DNA of 18,867 bases from Caldilineae bacterium (GTDB lineage: Bacteria; Chloroflexota; Anaerolineae; J102): assembly GCA_003694905.1 (NCBI GenBank), contig RFJM01000032.1, positions 1-18,867 on the forward strand, given 5' to 3'. A program made the position numbers and the translations under genes. Under the pieces are notes generated by a model. That model saw only the letters and a program-made list of their open reading frames with translations. It was not told the origin of the DNA and searched no databases. Each line of letters begins with the position of its first letter. Within the stretch, counting starts at the first letter, position 1. Shown piece by piece: positions 1 through 6,521 of this stretch.

Positions 1-486
1 GCCTATACCAAGCGCTTCACCTGGCTCTGCCATCTCTGGCTGGGACTGGTGGATGGGGCGGCAGCCGCGGGTGCGTGGGCCGCGGTCACGGCCGGGCTGG
101 GGACGCCCATCCCCTGGCTGTTGTGGGCGGCCGTGGCCGTATGGATCGGCGGCTTCGATCTGATCTACGCCTGCCAGGACGTGGAAGTCGATCGTGCCCA
201 GGGCCTGTATTCGATCCCGGCGCGCTTCGGCGTGGCCGCTGCTCTGCGCGTGGCGCAAGTAGCCCACGTATTCACGGTTGGCCTGTTGGCCGGCGTGGGG
301 CTTGTCGCCGGGCTGGGCTGGCCCTACTGGTTGGGTCTTGTGGTGGTGGCCGGCCTTCTGATCTATGAACACTCCCTCGTGTCTCCCACCGACTTGAGTA
401 AGGTGAATCTGGCTTTTTTCACCATGAATGGTTATATTGCCGTTATCACATTCATCGCCACCCTGGCCGGGCTCTGGCTGGGGTGA
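1..486 (+). CDS. UbiA-family prenyltransferase, 3' fragment (probably MqnP, menaquinone synthesis)
   Basis: The 5' end lies outside the window; 161 C-terminal residues are present and read in frame from base 1. Visible is the second Asp-rich motif of UbiA enzymes, YACQDVEVDRAQGLYSIP, with Asp 60 and Asp 64 of the fragment; in the family these bind the Mg-diphosphate of the polyprenyl donor. It is followed by ARFG and several hydrophobic membrane segments, and the chain ends in a membrane helix. UbiA enzymes attach a polyprenyl chain to an aromatic ring in the membrane. The next gene is mqnE, 12 bases downstream on the same strand, so the futalosine-pathway prenyltransferase (MqnP) is the likeliest role. 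That specific role is inferred from context; the UbiA family call is firm. A generic 4-hydroxybenzoate prenyltransferase cannot be excluded from the fragment. Confidence 0.85.
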   Translation, partial: AYTKRFTWLCHLWLGLVDGAAAAGAWAAVTAGLGTPIPWLLWAAVAVWIGGFDLIYACQDVEVDRAQGLYSIPARFGVAAALRVAQVAHVFTVGLLAGVGLVAGLGWPYWLGLVVVAGLLIYEHSLVSPTDLSKVNLAFFTMNGYIAVITFIATLAGLWLG

Positions 487-498
487 GTTGCTTCCCAG

Positions 499-1710
499 AT
501 GGTATTGCTATCCATGACTTTACCCGATCTGTCTTTAACCCGCTCCGACGAACTGCAAGACATCGTCGCCAAGGTGGAAGCCGGCGACCGGCTCGGCTTC
601 GAAGACGGCCTGCGCCTGTTCCGCAGCCATGATCTCCTCACCATCGGCCAAATGGCCGATCTCGTAAACCGGCGCCTCAACGGCGGCGAGTATGTCTATT
701 TCAATCAGAACCGTCATATCAACCCCACCAATGTCTGCGCCTTCCACTGCAATTTCTGCTCCTTCGCGCGTTTCAGCGATGACGCTCCCGGCGCCTACAC
801 CTGGACACCGGAAGAGATCGTAGAGCGCATTCGTCCCGACGTGCATCCACGAGTCACGGAATTCCACATCGTGGGCGGGCTGCACCCGGTGCTCGGGTTC
901 GAGTACTACGAGGACGTGTTGCGAGCGCTCAAGCAGGCCTATCCTCGCGTTCATCTCAAAGCGTTCACGGCCGTCGAGATCGATTTCTTCGCCCAACTGA
1001 CGGGGCTGGACCACGAAACAATCCTGCGCCGGCTCATCGATGCCGGTTTGGGCTCGATGCCGGGCGGGGGTGCCGAGATCTTCCATCCCGAGATCCGCCG
1101 CAAGATCTGCCCGGAGAAGGCGGATGCCGAGACCTGGCTGGCCGTCCACGACACCGCACATCGCCTGGGCCTGCGCACCAACGCCACCATGCTCTACGGC
1201 CATATCGAGCGGTACGAACACCGGGTAGATCATCTTCTGCGGCTGCGCGAGCAGCAAGACCGCTCGGGTGGGTTCAATACATTTATCCCGCTGCGCTATC
1301 ATCCCGAAAACAACAATCTGGGCCGGCGGCTGGACTGGACGACCGCCCACGATACGCTGAAGACCATTGCCATCAGTCGCATTCTGCTGGATAACTTCCC
1401 GCACATCAAGGCCTATTGGATCATGCTGACGCCGCCGATTGCTCAGCTTGCCCTGCACTTCGGCGCCGACGACATCGACGGGACGGTGGTGGAAGAGAAG
1501 ATCTATCATGATGCCGGTGCCACGACCGAAGAACAGCTCGACAAGTTCGACCTCTTGCGCCTGATCAAGGCTGCGGGAAAAACCCCGGTCGAGCGCGACA
1601 CGCTCTACAATATCATCGAGATCTACGACAAGCCTATCGAGCATTACGCGCCCGACAGCCGCAAGACCCGTCGCGGCGAAGTCAAGATCACCCACATCGA
1701 ACTCAACTGA
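499..1710 (+). CDS. mqnE: Aminofutalosine synthase MqnE (radical SAM)
   Basis: Radical SAM enzyme of 403 residues. The [4Fe-4S] cysteines CAFHCNFC are at residues 80-87, in the CxxxCxxC spacing typical of the MqnE/MqnC group. The downstream stretches GGLHPVLGFEYYEDVLR, KAFTAVEI and GGGAEIFHPEIRRKICPEKA resemble MqnE rather than the cyclase MqnC. MqnE joins 3-[(1-carboxyvinyl)oxy]benzoate to the adenosyl radical of SAM to form aminofutalosine in the futalosine route to menaquinone. The ATG at 499 lies 12 bases after the prenyltransferase stop; an in-frame ATG at 514 (MTLPDLS) is an alternative, and neither has a clear Shine-Dalgarno sequence. The tight spacing suggests one transcript with the prenyltransferase. 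No other mqn gene is in the window. Confidence 0.92.
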   Translation: MVLLSMTLPDLSLTRSDELQDIVAKVEAGDRLGFEDGLRLFRSHDLLTIGQMADLVNRRLNGGEYVYFNQNRHINPTNVCAFHCNFCSFARFSDDAPGAYTWTPEEIVERIRPDVHPRVTEFHIVGGLHPVLGFEYYEDVLRALKQAYPRVHLKAFTAVEIDFFAQLTGLDHETILRRLIDAGLGSMPGGGAEIFHPEIRRKICPEKADAETWLAVHDTAHRLGLRTNATMLYGHIERYEHRVDHLLRLREQQDRSGGFNTFIPLRYHPENNNLGRRLDWTTAHDTLKTIAISRILLDNFPHIKAYWIMLTPPIAQLALHFGADDIDGTVVEEKIYHDAGATTEEQLDKFDLLRLIKAAGKTPVERDTLYNIIEIYDKPIEHYAPDSRKTRRGEVKITHIELN

Positions 1711-1725
1711 GCGGAGGCTGCGGCT

Positions 1726-2589
1726 ATGGCGTTCCGCGTTCGTCTCGCCCGTAGGCTGCCGGTTCTGCTCCTCTTGCTGGCAGTGCTGGCCGGGCAGGCC
1801 GGGGCAGGACACGCGCGCGTGCTTCAGCCGCACACGGGTACCGGCAAGCAGTCGCCCACTCCGGTGCTGAGCTATCGGGTAGTGCAGGCCTTTCCCCACG
1901 ACCCCAACGCATTTACCCAGGGTCTGGTGTTCGACGGCACGCAACTCTACGAGGGTACAGGGCTCTATGGCCGTTCATCCTTGCGACGGGTCGACCTGGA
2001 AACCGGGCAGGTCATGCAGATGCTGGCCTTGCCTTCCCGGTACTTCGGCGAGGGTATCACCATTTTCGGCGACCGCATCTACCAACTTACCTGGCGTTCA
2101 CACATCGGTTTCGTCTACGACAAGACGACCTTCGCGCTGTTGCGGACGTTCAGCTATCCGACGGAGGGCTGGGGGCTGACCCACGACGGCACGCGGCTGA
2201 TCATGAGCGATGGTACGTCCACGCTGCATTTCCTCGACCCGGAGACTTTGGCGGAGGTGGGACAGGTGGAGGTACGGGACCAGGGTGAGCCGATCGTCTG
2301 GCTCAACGAGCTGGAGTATGTGGGCGGTGCTGTCCTGGCCAACGTCTGGCAGACGGACCGCATTGCCCGCATCGACCCGGACAGCGGGGAGGTGACGGCC
2401 TGGATCGATCTCACGGGTCTGCTCCCACCGGAGGATCGAACGCAACCGGTGGACGTGCTCAACGGCATCGCCTACCTTTCCGAACAGGACCGGCTCTTCG
2501 TCACGGGCAAGCTCTGGCCGCGGCTTTTCGAGATCGAACTGGTGCCCCGCCACGTGCGGGCCGTGTATCTCAGTCGCATCCTCCGCTGA
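1726..2589 (+). CDS. Secreted glutaminyl-peptide cyclotransferase (plant/bacterial type)
   Basis: Protein of 287 residues with a signal peptide: basic start (RVRLARR), hydrophobic core around residues 11-24, then small residues (AGAGHA). The rest matches the five-bladed beta-propeller glutamine cyclotransferases (PF05096 type): FTQGL (63-67), YEGTGLYGRS (75-84), EGWGLTHDG (147-155), MSDGT (160-164), NELEY (194-198), ANVWQTDRIARID (205-217), VLNGIAY (244-250) and VTGKLWP (259-265). The family converts N-terminal glutamine of peptides to pyroglutamate, and the signal peptide places it outside the cytoplasm. It starts 15 bases after mqnE and ends 8 bases before the next gene, so it is probably co-transcribed; there is no obvious metabolic link to menaquinone. 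The family call is firm, the physiological substrate unknown. Confidence 0.9.
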   Translation: MAFRVRLARRLPVLLLLLAVLAGQAGAGHARVLQPHTGTGKQSPTPVLSYRVVQAFPHDPNAFTQGLVFDGTQLYEGTGLYGRSSLRRVDLETGQVMQMLALPSRYFGEGITIFGDRIYQLTWRSHIGFVYDKTTFALLRTFSYPTEGWGLTHDGTRLIMSDGTSTLHFLDPETLAEVGQVEVRDQGEPIVWLNELEYVGGAVLANVWQTDRIARIDPDSGEVTAWIDLTGLLPPEDRTQPVDVLNGIAYLSEQDRLFVTGKLWPRLFEIELVPRHVRAVYLSRILR

Positions 2590-2597
2590 GGGTCCCT

Positions 2598-4136
2598 GTG
2601 CGCGGTCGTACTCTGCCTTTGTATGGTCTGGTGTTCATGGCCGGACTGGTCAGCCTGGGGGTAGAGCTGGCCGCGAGCCGGCTGCTGGATCCCTGGTTTG
2701 GCAATTCCATTCTGGTTTGGGCCAGCCTCATCGGCCTGATCTTGCTCTACCTTTCCCTTGGGTACTGGCTGGGAGGACGCATTGCCGACCGCCGTCCGCG
2801 GGCGACCGTGCTCTACACCTTGCTTGCCTTCGCCGCTCTGGGCGTGGCTGCCATTCCTCTGGTGGCGCGACCGGTCCTGCGCCTGGCCGCAGGGGCCTTC
2901 GTCACGCTGGATGCTGCTATCCTGGCGGGGTCGTTTAGCGCCACCTTGGTCCTCTTCAGCCTGCCGGTGATCTTGCTGGGGTGCACCGGGCCTTTTGCCA
3001 TTCGTCTGCTGGTGCGCGATCCCGCGCAGGCGGGCCGGGTGTCGGGCCGCGTGTTCGCGCTCTCGACATTGGGCTCCATCCTCGGCGTCTTTCTTACGGT
3101 GCTGATTCTCATCCCCAACCTGGGCGTTCGGCGCACTTTCTTCACCCTCGGGTTGACGCTGGCAGCACCGGCCATCCTCCTCCTCTTGCCTCTGCACCGG
3201 CGCCGCGGCCTGCTGTTGGCCCTGCTGTGGGTGCTGTTCTTCCTGCTGGCGTTGCTCCCGAGCGGGTTCATCCATCCCGAGCAGGCCACGCTGTACGAGC
3301 GCGAGTCCGCCTATAACTACATCCAGGTCGTGGCCAACGGTCCCGAAGTGGTGTTGAAGCTCAATGAGGGCGCGGGCGTGCACTCGGTTTATCGTCCCGG
3401 CATGGAACTGGCAGACGGCATCTGGGACTACTTCCTGCTGGCCCCGTTTTTTGCGCCGGCGCCCGTCGCGGCCAAGGATGTAGACAGCCTGCTGATGATC
3501 GGACTGGCCGCGGGAACGGTGCCTAAGCTCTACACCCATATCTTCGGGCCCATACCCATCGACGGCGTTGAGCTAGACCCGGCCGTCATCGAAGTGGGGC
3601 GCGCCTATTTCGCCATGAACGAGCCCAATCTCAACGCCATTGCCGAGGACGGGCGCTATTACTTGAATCACGAGGCCGGCCGCTACGATGTGATAGCCAT
3701 CGATGCCTATCGGCCACCCTACATCCCCTTTCATCTCACCACGGTCGAGTTTTATACTGAGGTCCGGGACCACCTCACGGAGAACGGGGTGGTAGCGGTC
3801 AACGCGGCGCGTACCGCCACCGATTTCGCGCTGGTGGATGCCCTGGCGGCGACGCTGGCCCAGGTCTTTCCATCGGTCTATATCATCGACGAGCCCACCG
3901 CGGGCGCGGACCTGGGCAACAGCCTGATTGTAGCCACAAAGCAGGCGGGAACGCTGGAGGATTATCGACGCAACACGGCCCGGTTGGAGCATCCCCTTCT
4001 TCAGGAGATGGTGCGCCGGGCGGAAAATCACGTCCGGGTTGCAGCAAGCGGTGGGGTCGTTTTATGGGATGATCGAGCACCGGTGGAGCAGATCGTGCAT
4101 GGGATTGTCCTCCGCTACATGCTGGGCATCCCGTAA
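2598..4136 (+). CDS. Membrane-fused spermidine-synthase-like protein
   Basis: Protein of 512 residues with a GTG start 8 bases after the preceding stop. Residues 1-222 form about seven membrane helices, including GVELAASRLLDPWFGNSILVW, a typical opening of fused MFS/spermidine-synthase proteins. Residues 230-500 form a Rossmann-like domain of the SpeE family: IGLAAGTVP (301-309) at the nucleotide-binding turn, VELDP (324-328), EDGRYYL (350-356) and DAYRPPYIPFHLTT (369-382) where true spermidine synthases carry the catalytic Asp region. The glycine motif is degenerate compared with the GGGDGG of authentic SpeE, so polyamine synthesis is doubtful. The real substrate is unknown; aminopropyl or methyl transfer at the membrane is possible. 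It ends the + strand gene run, and the next gene is convergent (ssb). Confidence 0.8.
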   Translation: MRGRTLPLYGLVFMAGLVSLGVELAASRLLDPWFGNSILVWASLIGLILLYLSLGYWLGGRIADRRPRATVLYTLLAFAALGVAAIPLVARPVLRLAAGAFVTLDAAILAGSFSATLVLFSLPVILLGCTGPFAIRLLVRDPAQAGRVSGRVFALSTLGSILGVFLTVLILIPNLGVRRTFFTLGLTLAAPAILLLLPLHRRRGLLLALLWVLFFLLALLPSGFIHPEQATLYERESAYNYIQVVANGPEVVLKLNEGAGVHSVYRPGMELADGIWDYFLLAPFFAPAPVAAKDVDSLLMIGLAAGTVPKLYTHIFGPIPIDGVELDPAVIEVGRAYFAMNEPNLNAIAEDGRYYLNHEAGRYDVIAIDAYRPPYIPFHLTTVEFYTEVRDHLTENGVVAVNAARTATDFALVDALAATLAQVFPSVYIIDEPTAGADLGNSLIVATKQAGTLEDYRRNTARLEHPLLQEMVRRAENHVRVAASGGVVLWDDRAPVEQIVHGIVLRYMLGIP

Positions 4137-4348
4137 GAGTAGGCGGTGCTGTCAGTGCTTCTGTGCCGCCGCGCTGCGGCCGCGCACGCACCACGGATCC
4201 GCCCGAACATCCGCGCATCCACGGCCGGAGGGTGAGCTAACCTGCGCCGTTCTGATGCCGCACAGGCATAATGAACTACCCGCGCGCTTACCGGGGCGCA
4301 GGTCACAGCGTTGCCTGCAGAAGTAGCCTGGCCGGGCTACAAACCAGC

Positions 4349-4747
4349 CTAGAAGGGTATCTCCTCTTCGGGGAGGTCGCCGCCTTCGTGGAAGGCGGAT
4401 TCGCCGTACTCGCCACCGGCACCGGGACCACCCAGGAAACGCACGTTCCGGGCGGTCAATTCCAGCGTTGCCCGAGGCTGACCGTCCTGACCGGTCCAGG
4501 CGCTGGCATCCACCTCCCCCTCTACCAGAACGCGTTGTCCCTTCCTGAGGTACTCGTTACAAAGTTCTGCCAATCGTCGCCAGGCAGTTACCCGAAACCA
4601 GGTGGTTTTTTCTTGTGGCTGGCCATCCTGGCCGGTCCAGCGACGGTTCACCGCGACCGAGAAACTCGTAACGGGCACACCGCTCGGCGTGTAACGCATC
4701 TCGGGGTCACGCCCCAGATTACCAACGATGATCGTGTTTTGATACAT
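4349..4747 (-). CDS. ssb: Single-stranded DNA-binding protein
   Basis: Protein of 132 residues. The start MYQNTIIVGNLGRDPEMRY is chosen because a strong Shine-Dalgarno (AAGGAAGG) precedes it and SSB proteins begin exactly here; longer in-frame forms add only non-homologous residues. The OB fold spans roughly residues 1-106 (TTWFRVTAW, YLRKGQRVLVEGEV, ATLELTARNVRFLG). A short Gly-rich linker leads to the acidic tip DLPEEEIPF, the tail that recruits replication and repair partners. The linker is short compared with E. coli SSB. WTGQDGQP occurs twice (37-44 and 84-91). The gene stands alone, without rpsF or rpsR. Its upstream region has a consensus-like promoter overlapped by a LexA-like palindrome, suggesting DNA-damage control. 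Confidence 0.95.
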   Translation of the reverse strand: MYQNTIIVGNLGRDPEMRYTPSGVPVTSFSVAVNRRWTGQDGQPQEKTTWFRVTAWRRLAELCNEYLRKGQRVLVEGEVDASAWTGQDGQPRATLELTARNVRFLGGPGAGGEYGESAFHEGGDLPEEEIPF

Positions 4748-4835
4748 GCTTTCCTTCCTTGATAGCGTAAGCGAAGATGACTGCAGATGCGATGGCTGCC
4801 GGCGATTGAGAGGCTGCGATGATGTTCGGCAACTT

Positions 4836-4864
4836 AGTCTACTCGCTCGTAGGTTATCTGTCAA
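4836..4864 (-). promoter_or_regulatory. ssb promoter (TTGACA-17-TAGACT)
   Basis: Reading the minus strand, TTGACA (4864-4859) matches the -35 consensus exactly. It is followed by a 17-base spacer and TAGACT (4841-4836), a 4/6 match to the -10 box, about 90 bases upstream of the ssb ATG. It is the best sigma-A-type promoter in this part of the window. The assignment is by eye; no transcription start is known. Confidence 0.6.
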
Positions 4865-4877
4865 GAACGCATGTTCT
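4864..4877. promoter_or_regulatory. LexA-like palindrome at the ssb promoter
   Basis: AGAAC-GCAT-GTTCT is a perfect 5-4-5 inverted repeat. It contains GAAC-N4-GTTC, the core of the Bacillus-type LexA (DinR) box. Its left end shares one base with the -35 hexamer of the ssb promoter and the rest lies just upstream, a position where a bound repressor would interfere with RNA polymerase. The sequence and position are seen directly; LexA binding is inferred. Confidence 0.5.
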
Positions 4878-4922
4878 CGGAGCGAGAAAACGAATCCATC
4901 TGGAGTTCCCGGACGCGCCGGG

Positions 4923-5360
4923 CTAGAGAGCCTCTTCCGGCAAGGTGTCCCAGGTCGACTCCAGCCAGGCCGTCACCGGCACCAGCAGGGTTTGACCGCT
5001 AGGGCCGGCCAGCACCAGAACGAGTCGATCGTGCTGGTCGCAGGCTATCTCTTTGATAACCGCTCCTTCCCGGGCCAGGCGGCTGAGCGATTCTCCGATG
5101 TTATCCAGGCCCACCATGGCGTCGCTGTCTTCGTCGGGCAGGACCGCCGCGCCGTAAAGTTCCAACAATGTCTGGTTGCTCAGATACAGCTCGAAATCGA
5201 CGTAGACCCGTTCTTCATCGGTCACCGGCTGATCGAGATTGTCGTCTACCAATGAGCTGTCCCAGATGACCAGGGAGGCGATGGGGACACCCTCCAGGGC
5301 GGCCATGTCCTCCCAGAGTTCGTCCGTCAGTTTGAACTGGATGTCTTCGGAATTTTCCAT
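4923..5360 (-). CDS. Small acidic protein of unknown function
   Basis: Protein of 145 residues that I do not recognise. The start MENSEDIQFKL at 5360 is preferred because GGGGAG lies 8 bases upstream and the composition changes at this point; a longer frame adds basic, low-complexity residues. The chain is strongly acidic (DEERVYVDFELYL, LPDEDSDAM, the end ESTWDTLPEEAL) with no signal peptide or membrane helix, so it is probably cytosolic. The alternating hydrophobic and charged pattern of residues 98-130 (AVIKEIACDQHDRLVLVLAG, then QTLLVPVTAW) suggests a small beta-rich fold. It lies between the M23 protein (93 bases upstream) and ssb (175 bases downstream, with its own promoter), all on the minus strand. 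Codon use looks like its neighbours, which supports a real gene. Confidence 0.7.
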   Translation of the reverse strand: MENSEDIQFKLTDELWEDMAALEGVPIASLVIWDSSLVDDNLDQPVTDEERVYVDFELYLSNQTLLELYGAAVLPDEDSDAMVGLDNIGESLSRLAREGAVIKEIACDQHDRLVLVLAGPSGQTLLVPVTAWLESTWDTLPEEAL

Positions 5361-5390
5361 TTGGCTAACTCCCCGAGAAAGGGGGATAAA

Positions 5391-5404
5391 CGGGCACGTG
5401 CCCG
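5391..5404. repeat. 14-base perfect palindrome between two minus-strand genes
   Basis: CGGGCACGTGCCCG is fully self-complementary and lies in the 93-base gap between the M23 protein and the small acidic protein. On the minus strand it is followed by TTTATC, so it could form a short hairpin (5-base stem, 4-base loop) acting as a weak terminator of the M23 gene. It could equally be a protein-binding site. Confidence 0.4.
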
Positions 5405-5453
5405 GGTAGCGCAGATGGAGAGGCTCTTGAGCCCTCCGCCACGCGGGCAATGC

Positions 5454-6461
5454 CTATCGGACCTGGAGTGGCCGAACGATGGCGCGCGAGGGAATGGCGC
5501 TGCGCTCGACAACATCTCCTGTCATCATAAATCGACTGAACTGAACAGGCAAACCCTGGTCGACGAAGAGATTGGGGCCCGTCTGGAGATGGTAGTGGAG
5601 GTGGGGTCCCTGGCTGATTCCGCTGTTGCCCACCCGTGCGATCACCTGTCCCCGCCTGACATATTCTCCTTCCCGCACGCGCACGGACCCTTCTTGCAGG
5701 TGGCCCAGGACGCTGCATTCACCGTGGCCGTGGCCGATGACGACGGCATTGCCGAGGACGAGGGTCCGATCTTTTTCCAGCAGGGAAGTATCCGGCGGTT
5801 GGGCGGGCTGGCCGTCGGGCAGACCATCACGGGCCAGCAGGACCTTGCCCGGCGCCGGCGCGAGCACGGGTTGCCCCCAGGCGTAGTGATCTTCGTTACG
5901 CATGCCTGTCCCGGCGAAGATCTCACCTTCCGGCCCCAGTCTGACAAAGTCGTAAGCAAAAGCCTGGCTTACAGGTTCTGCCTTGTGCAGGTCGGTCCAG
6001 TCATTGCCCATGATGGCGTACCAGGCGCCATCGCCGAAGGGCAGGTGGATCTCCGTACGCTGATCGAAGTAACGCAGGGGAATATCGAGCTGGGCCGACA
6101 AGGGCCGGCGGGTGTCGTGCTCGAAGGCATGGACGGAGACACGAAGCCGATCGAGGGGGATCGTGGTCGGGAGCAGGAAGTAGATCCGGCGTAACGCCAG
6201 TCCCAGGCCGGGGACCACGCCCAGTTCGCCGTCGGTCAGGGTAGCCAGATCCCAGCCGATGAGCTGGCGCACTGCGTAGACGTCATCGCCCGAGAAAACG
6301 CGCCACACACAATCGCTGACAACTGCGTTGCAATTGGCGGTGATGCCGACCTCATGAACGAATTCCTGGACCGGCGCAAGATGAGGGTAGGGGAGTTGCC
6401 AGTAGCGGGCGACGAAGATCTCGGCCGGCAAGGATTGTAGCTCGATGCGGGGGCTGGTCAC
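5454..6461 (-). CDS. M23-family (LytM-like) peptidase domain protein, first zinc His not conserved
   Basis: Protein of 335 residues with a GTG start and GGAG 10 bases upstream. The N-terminal about 160 residues have no recognised domain and carry no signal peptide. The C-terminal part is a lysostaphin/LytM-type fold: SQAFAYDFVRLGP (165-177, Asp 171), APAPGKV (201-207), VVIGHGHGECSVLGHLQ (240-256, His 254), GEYVRRGQVIARVGNSG (265-281) and PHLHYHLQ (287-294, the HxH pair 288/290). In LytM the first zinc ligand is a His four residues before the Asp; here that position is Ala (residue 167) with Gln beside it. Asp and HxH remain, so catalysis is uncertain. The family cuts peptidoglycan peptide cross-links or acts as a non-catalytic regulator. 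The apparent lack of export is odd for a wall enzyme. Confidence 0.82.
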   Translation of the reverse strand: MTSPRIELQSLPAEIFVARYWQLPYPHLAPVQEFVHEVGITANCNAVVSDCVWRVFSGDDVYAVRQLIGWDLATLTDGELGVVPGLGLALRRIYFLLPTTIPLDRLRVSVHAFEHDTRRPLSAQLDIPLRYFDQRTEIHLPFGDGAWYAIMGNDWTDLHKAEPVSQAFAYDFVRLGPEGEIFAGTGMRNEDHYAWGQPVLAPAPGKVLLARDGLPDGQPAQPPDTSLLEKDRTLVLGNAVVIGHGHGECSVLGHLQEGSVRVREGEYVRRGQVIARVGNSGISQGPHLHYHLQTGPNLFVDQGLPVQFSRFMMTGDVVERSAIPSRAIVRPLQVR

Positions 6462-6521
6462 GGCGTGCTAACTCCGGATGGGTGGGATTGCCGGGGAGCA
6501 TAGCACGCCCCAACGGACGCG

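Noticed and set aside
535..1944. Long open frame opposite mqnE (469 codons)
   Set aside because: It mirrors the codon pattern of mqnE, whose radical SAM motifs are clear. The antisense translation has no family features and runs past the mqnE end into the next gene.
2472..3539. Long open frame opposite the spermidine-synthase-like gene
   Set aside because: Its product is Gln/Arg/Glu-rich low-complexity sequence, typical of the reverse of a hydrophobic membrane gene in GC-rich DNA.
2598..4136. Genuine spermidine synthase (speE)
   Set aside because: The glycine-rich SAM-type motif and the catalytic Asp segment differ from true SpeE, and no speD or speA partner is nearby.
4168..4180. GCCGC-GCT-GCGGC hairpin after the spermidine-synthase-like gene as a terminator
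   Set aside because: A five-pair stem with no T-run is common by chance in GC-rich DNA.
4323..4340. GTAGCC/GGCTAC hairpin after ssb as a terminator
   Set aside because: Only six pairs and no T-run; too weak to list as a feature.
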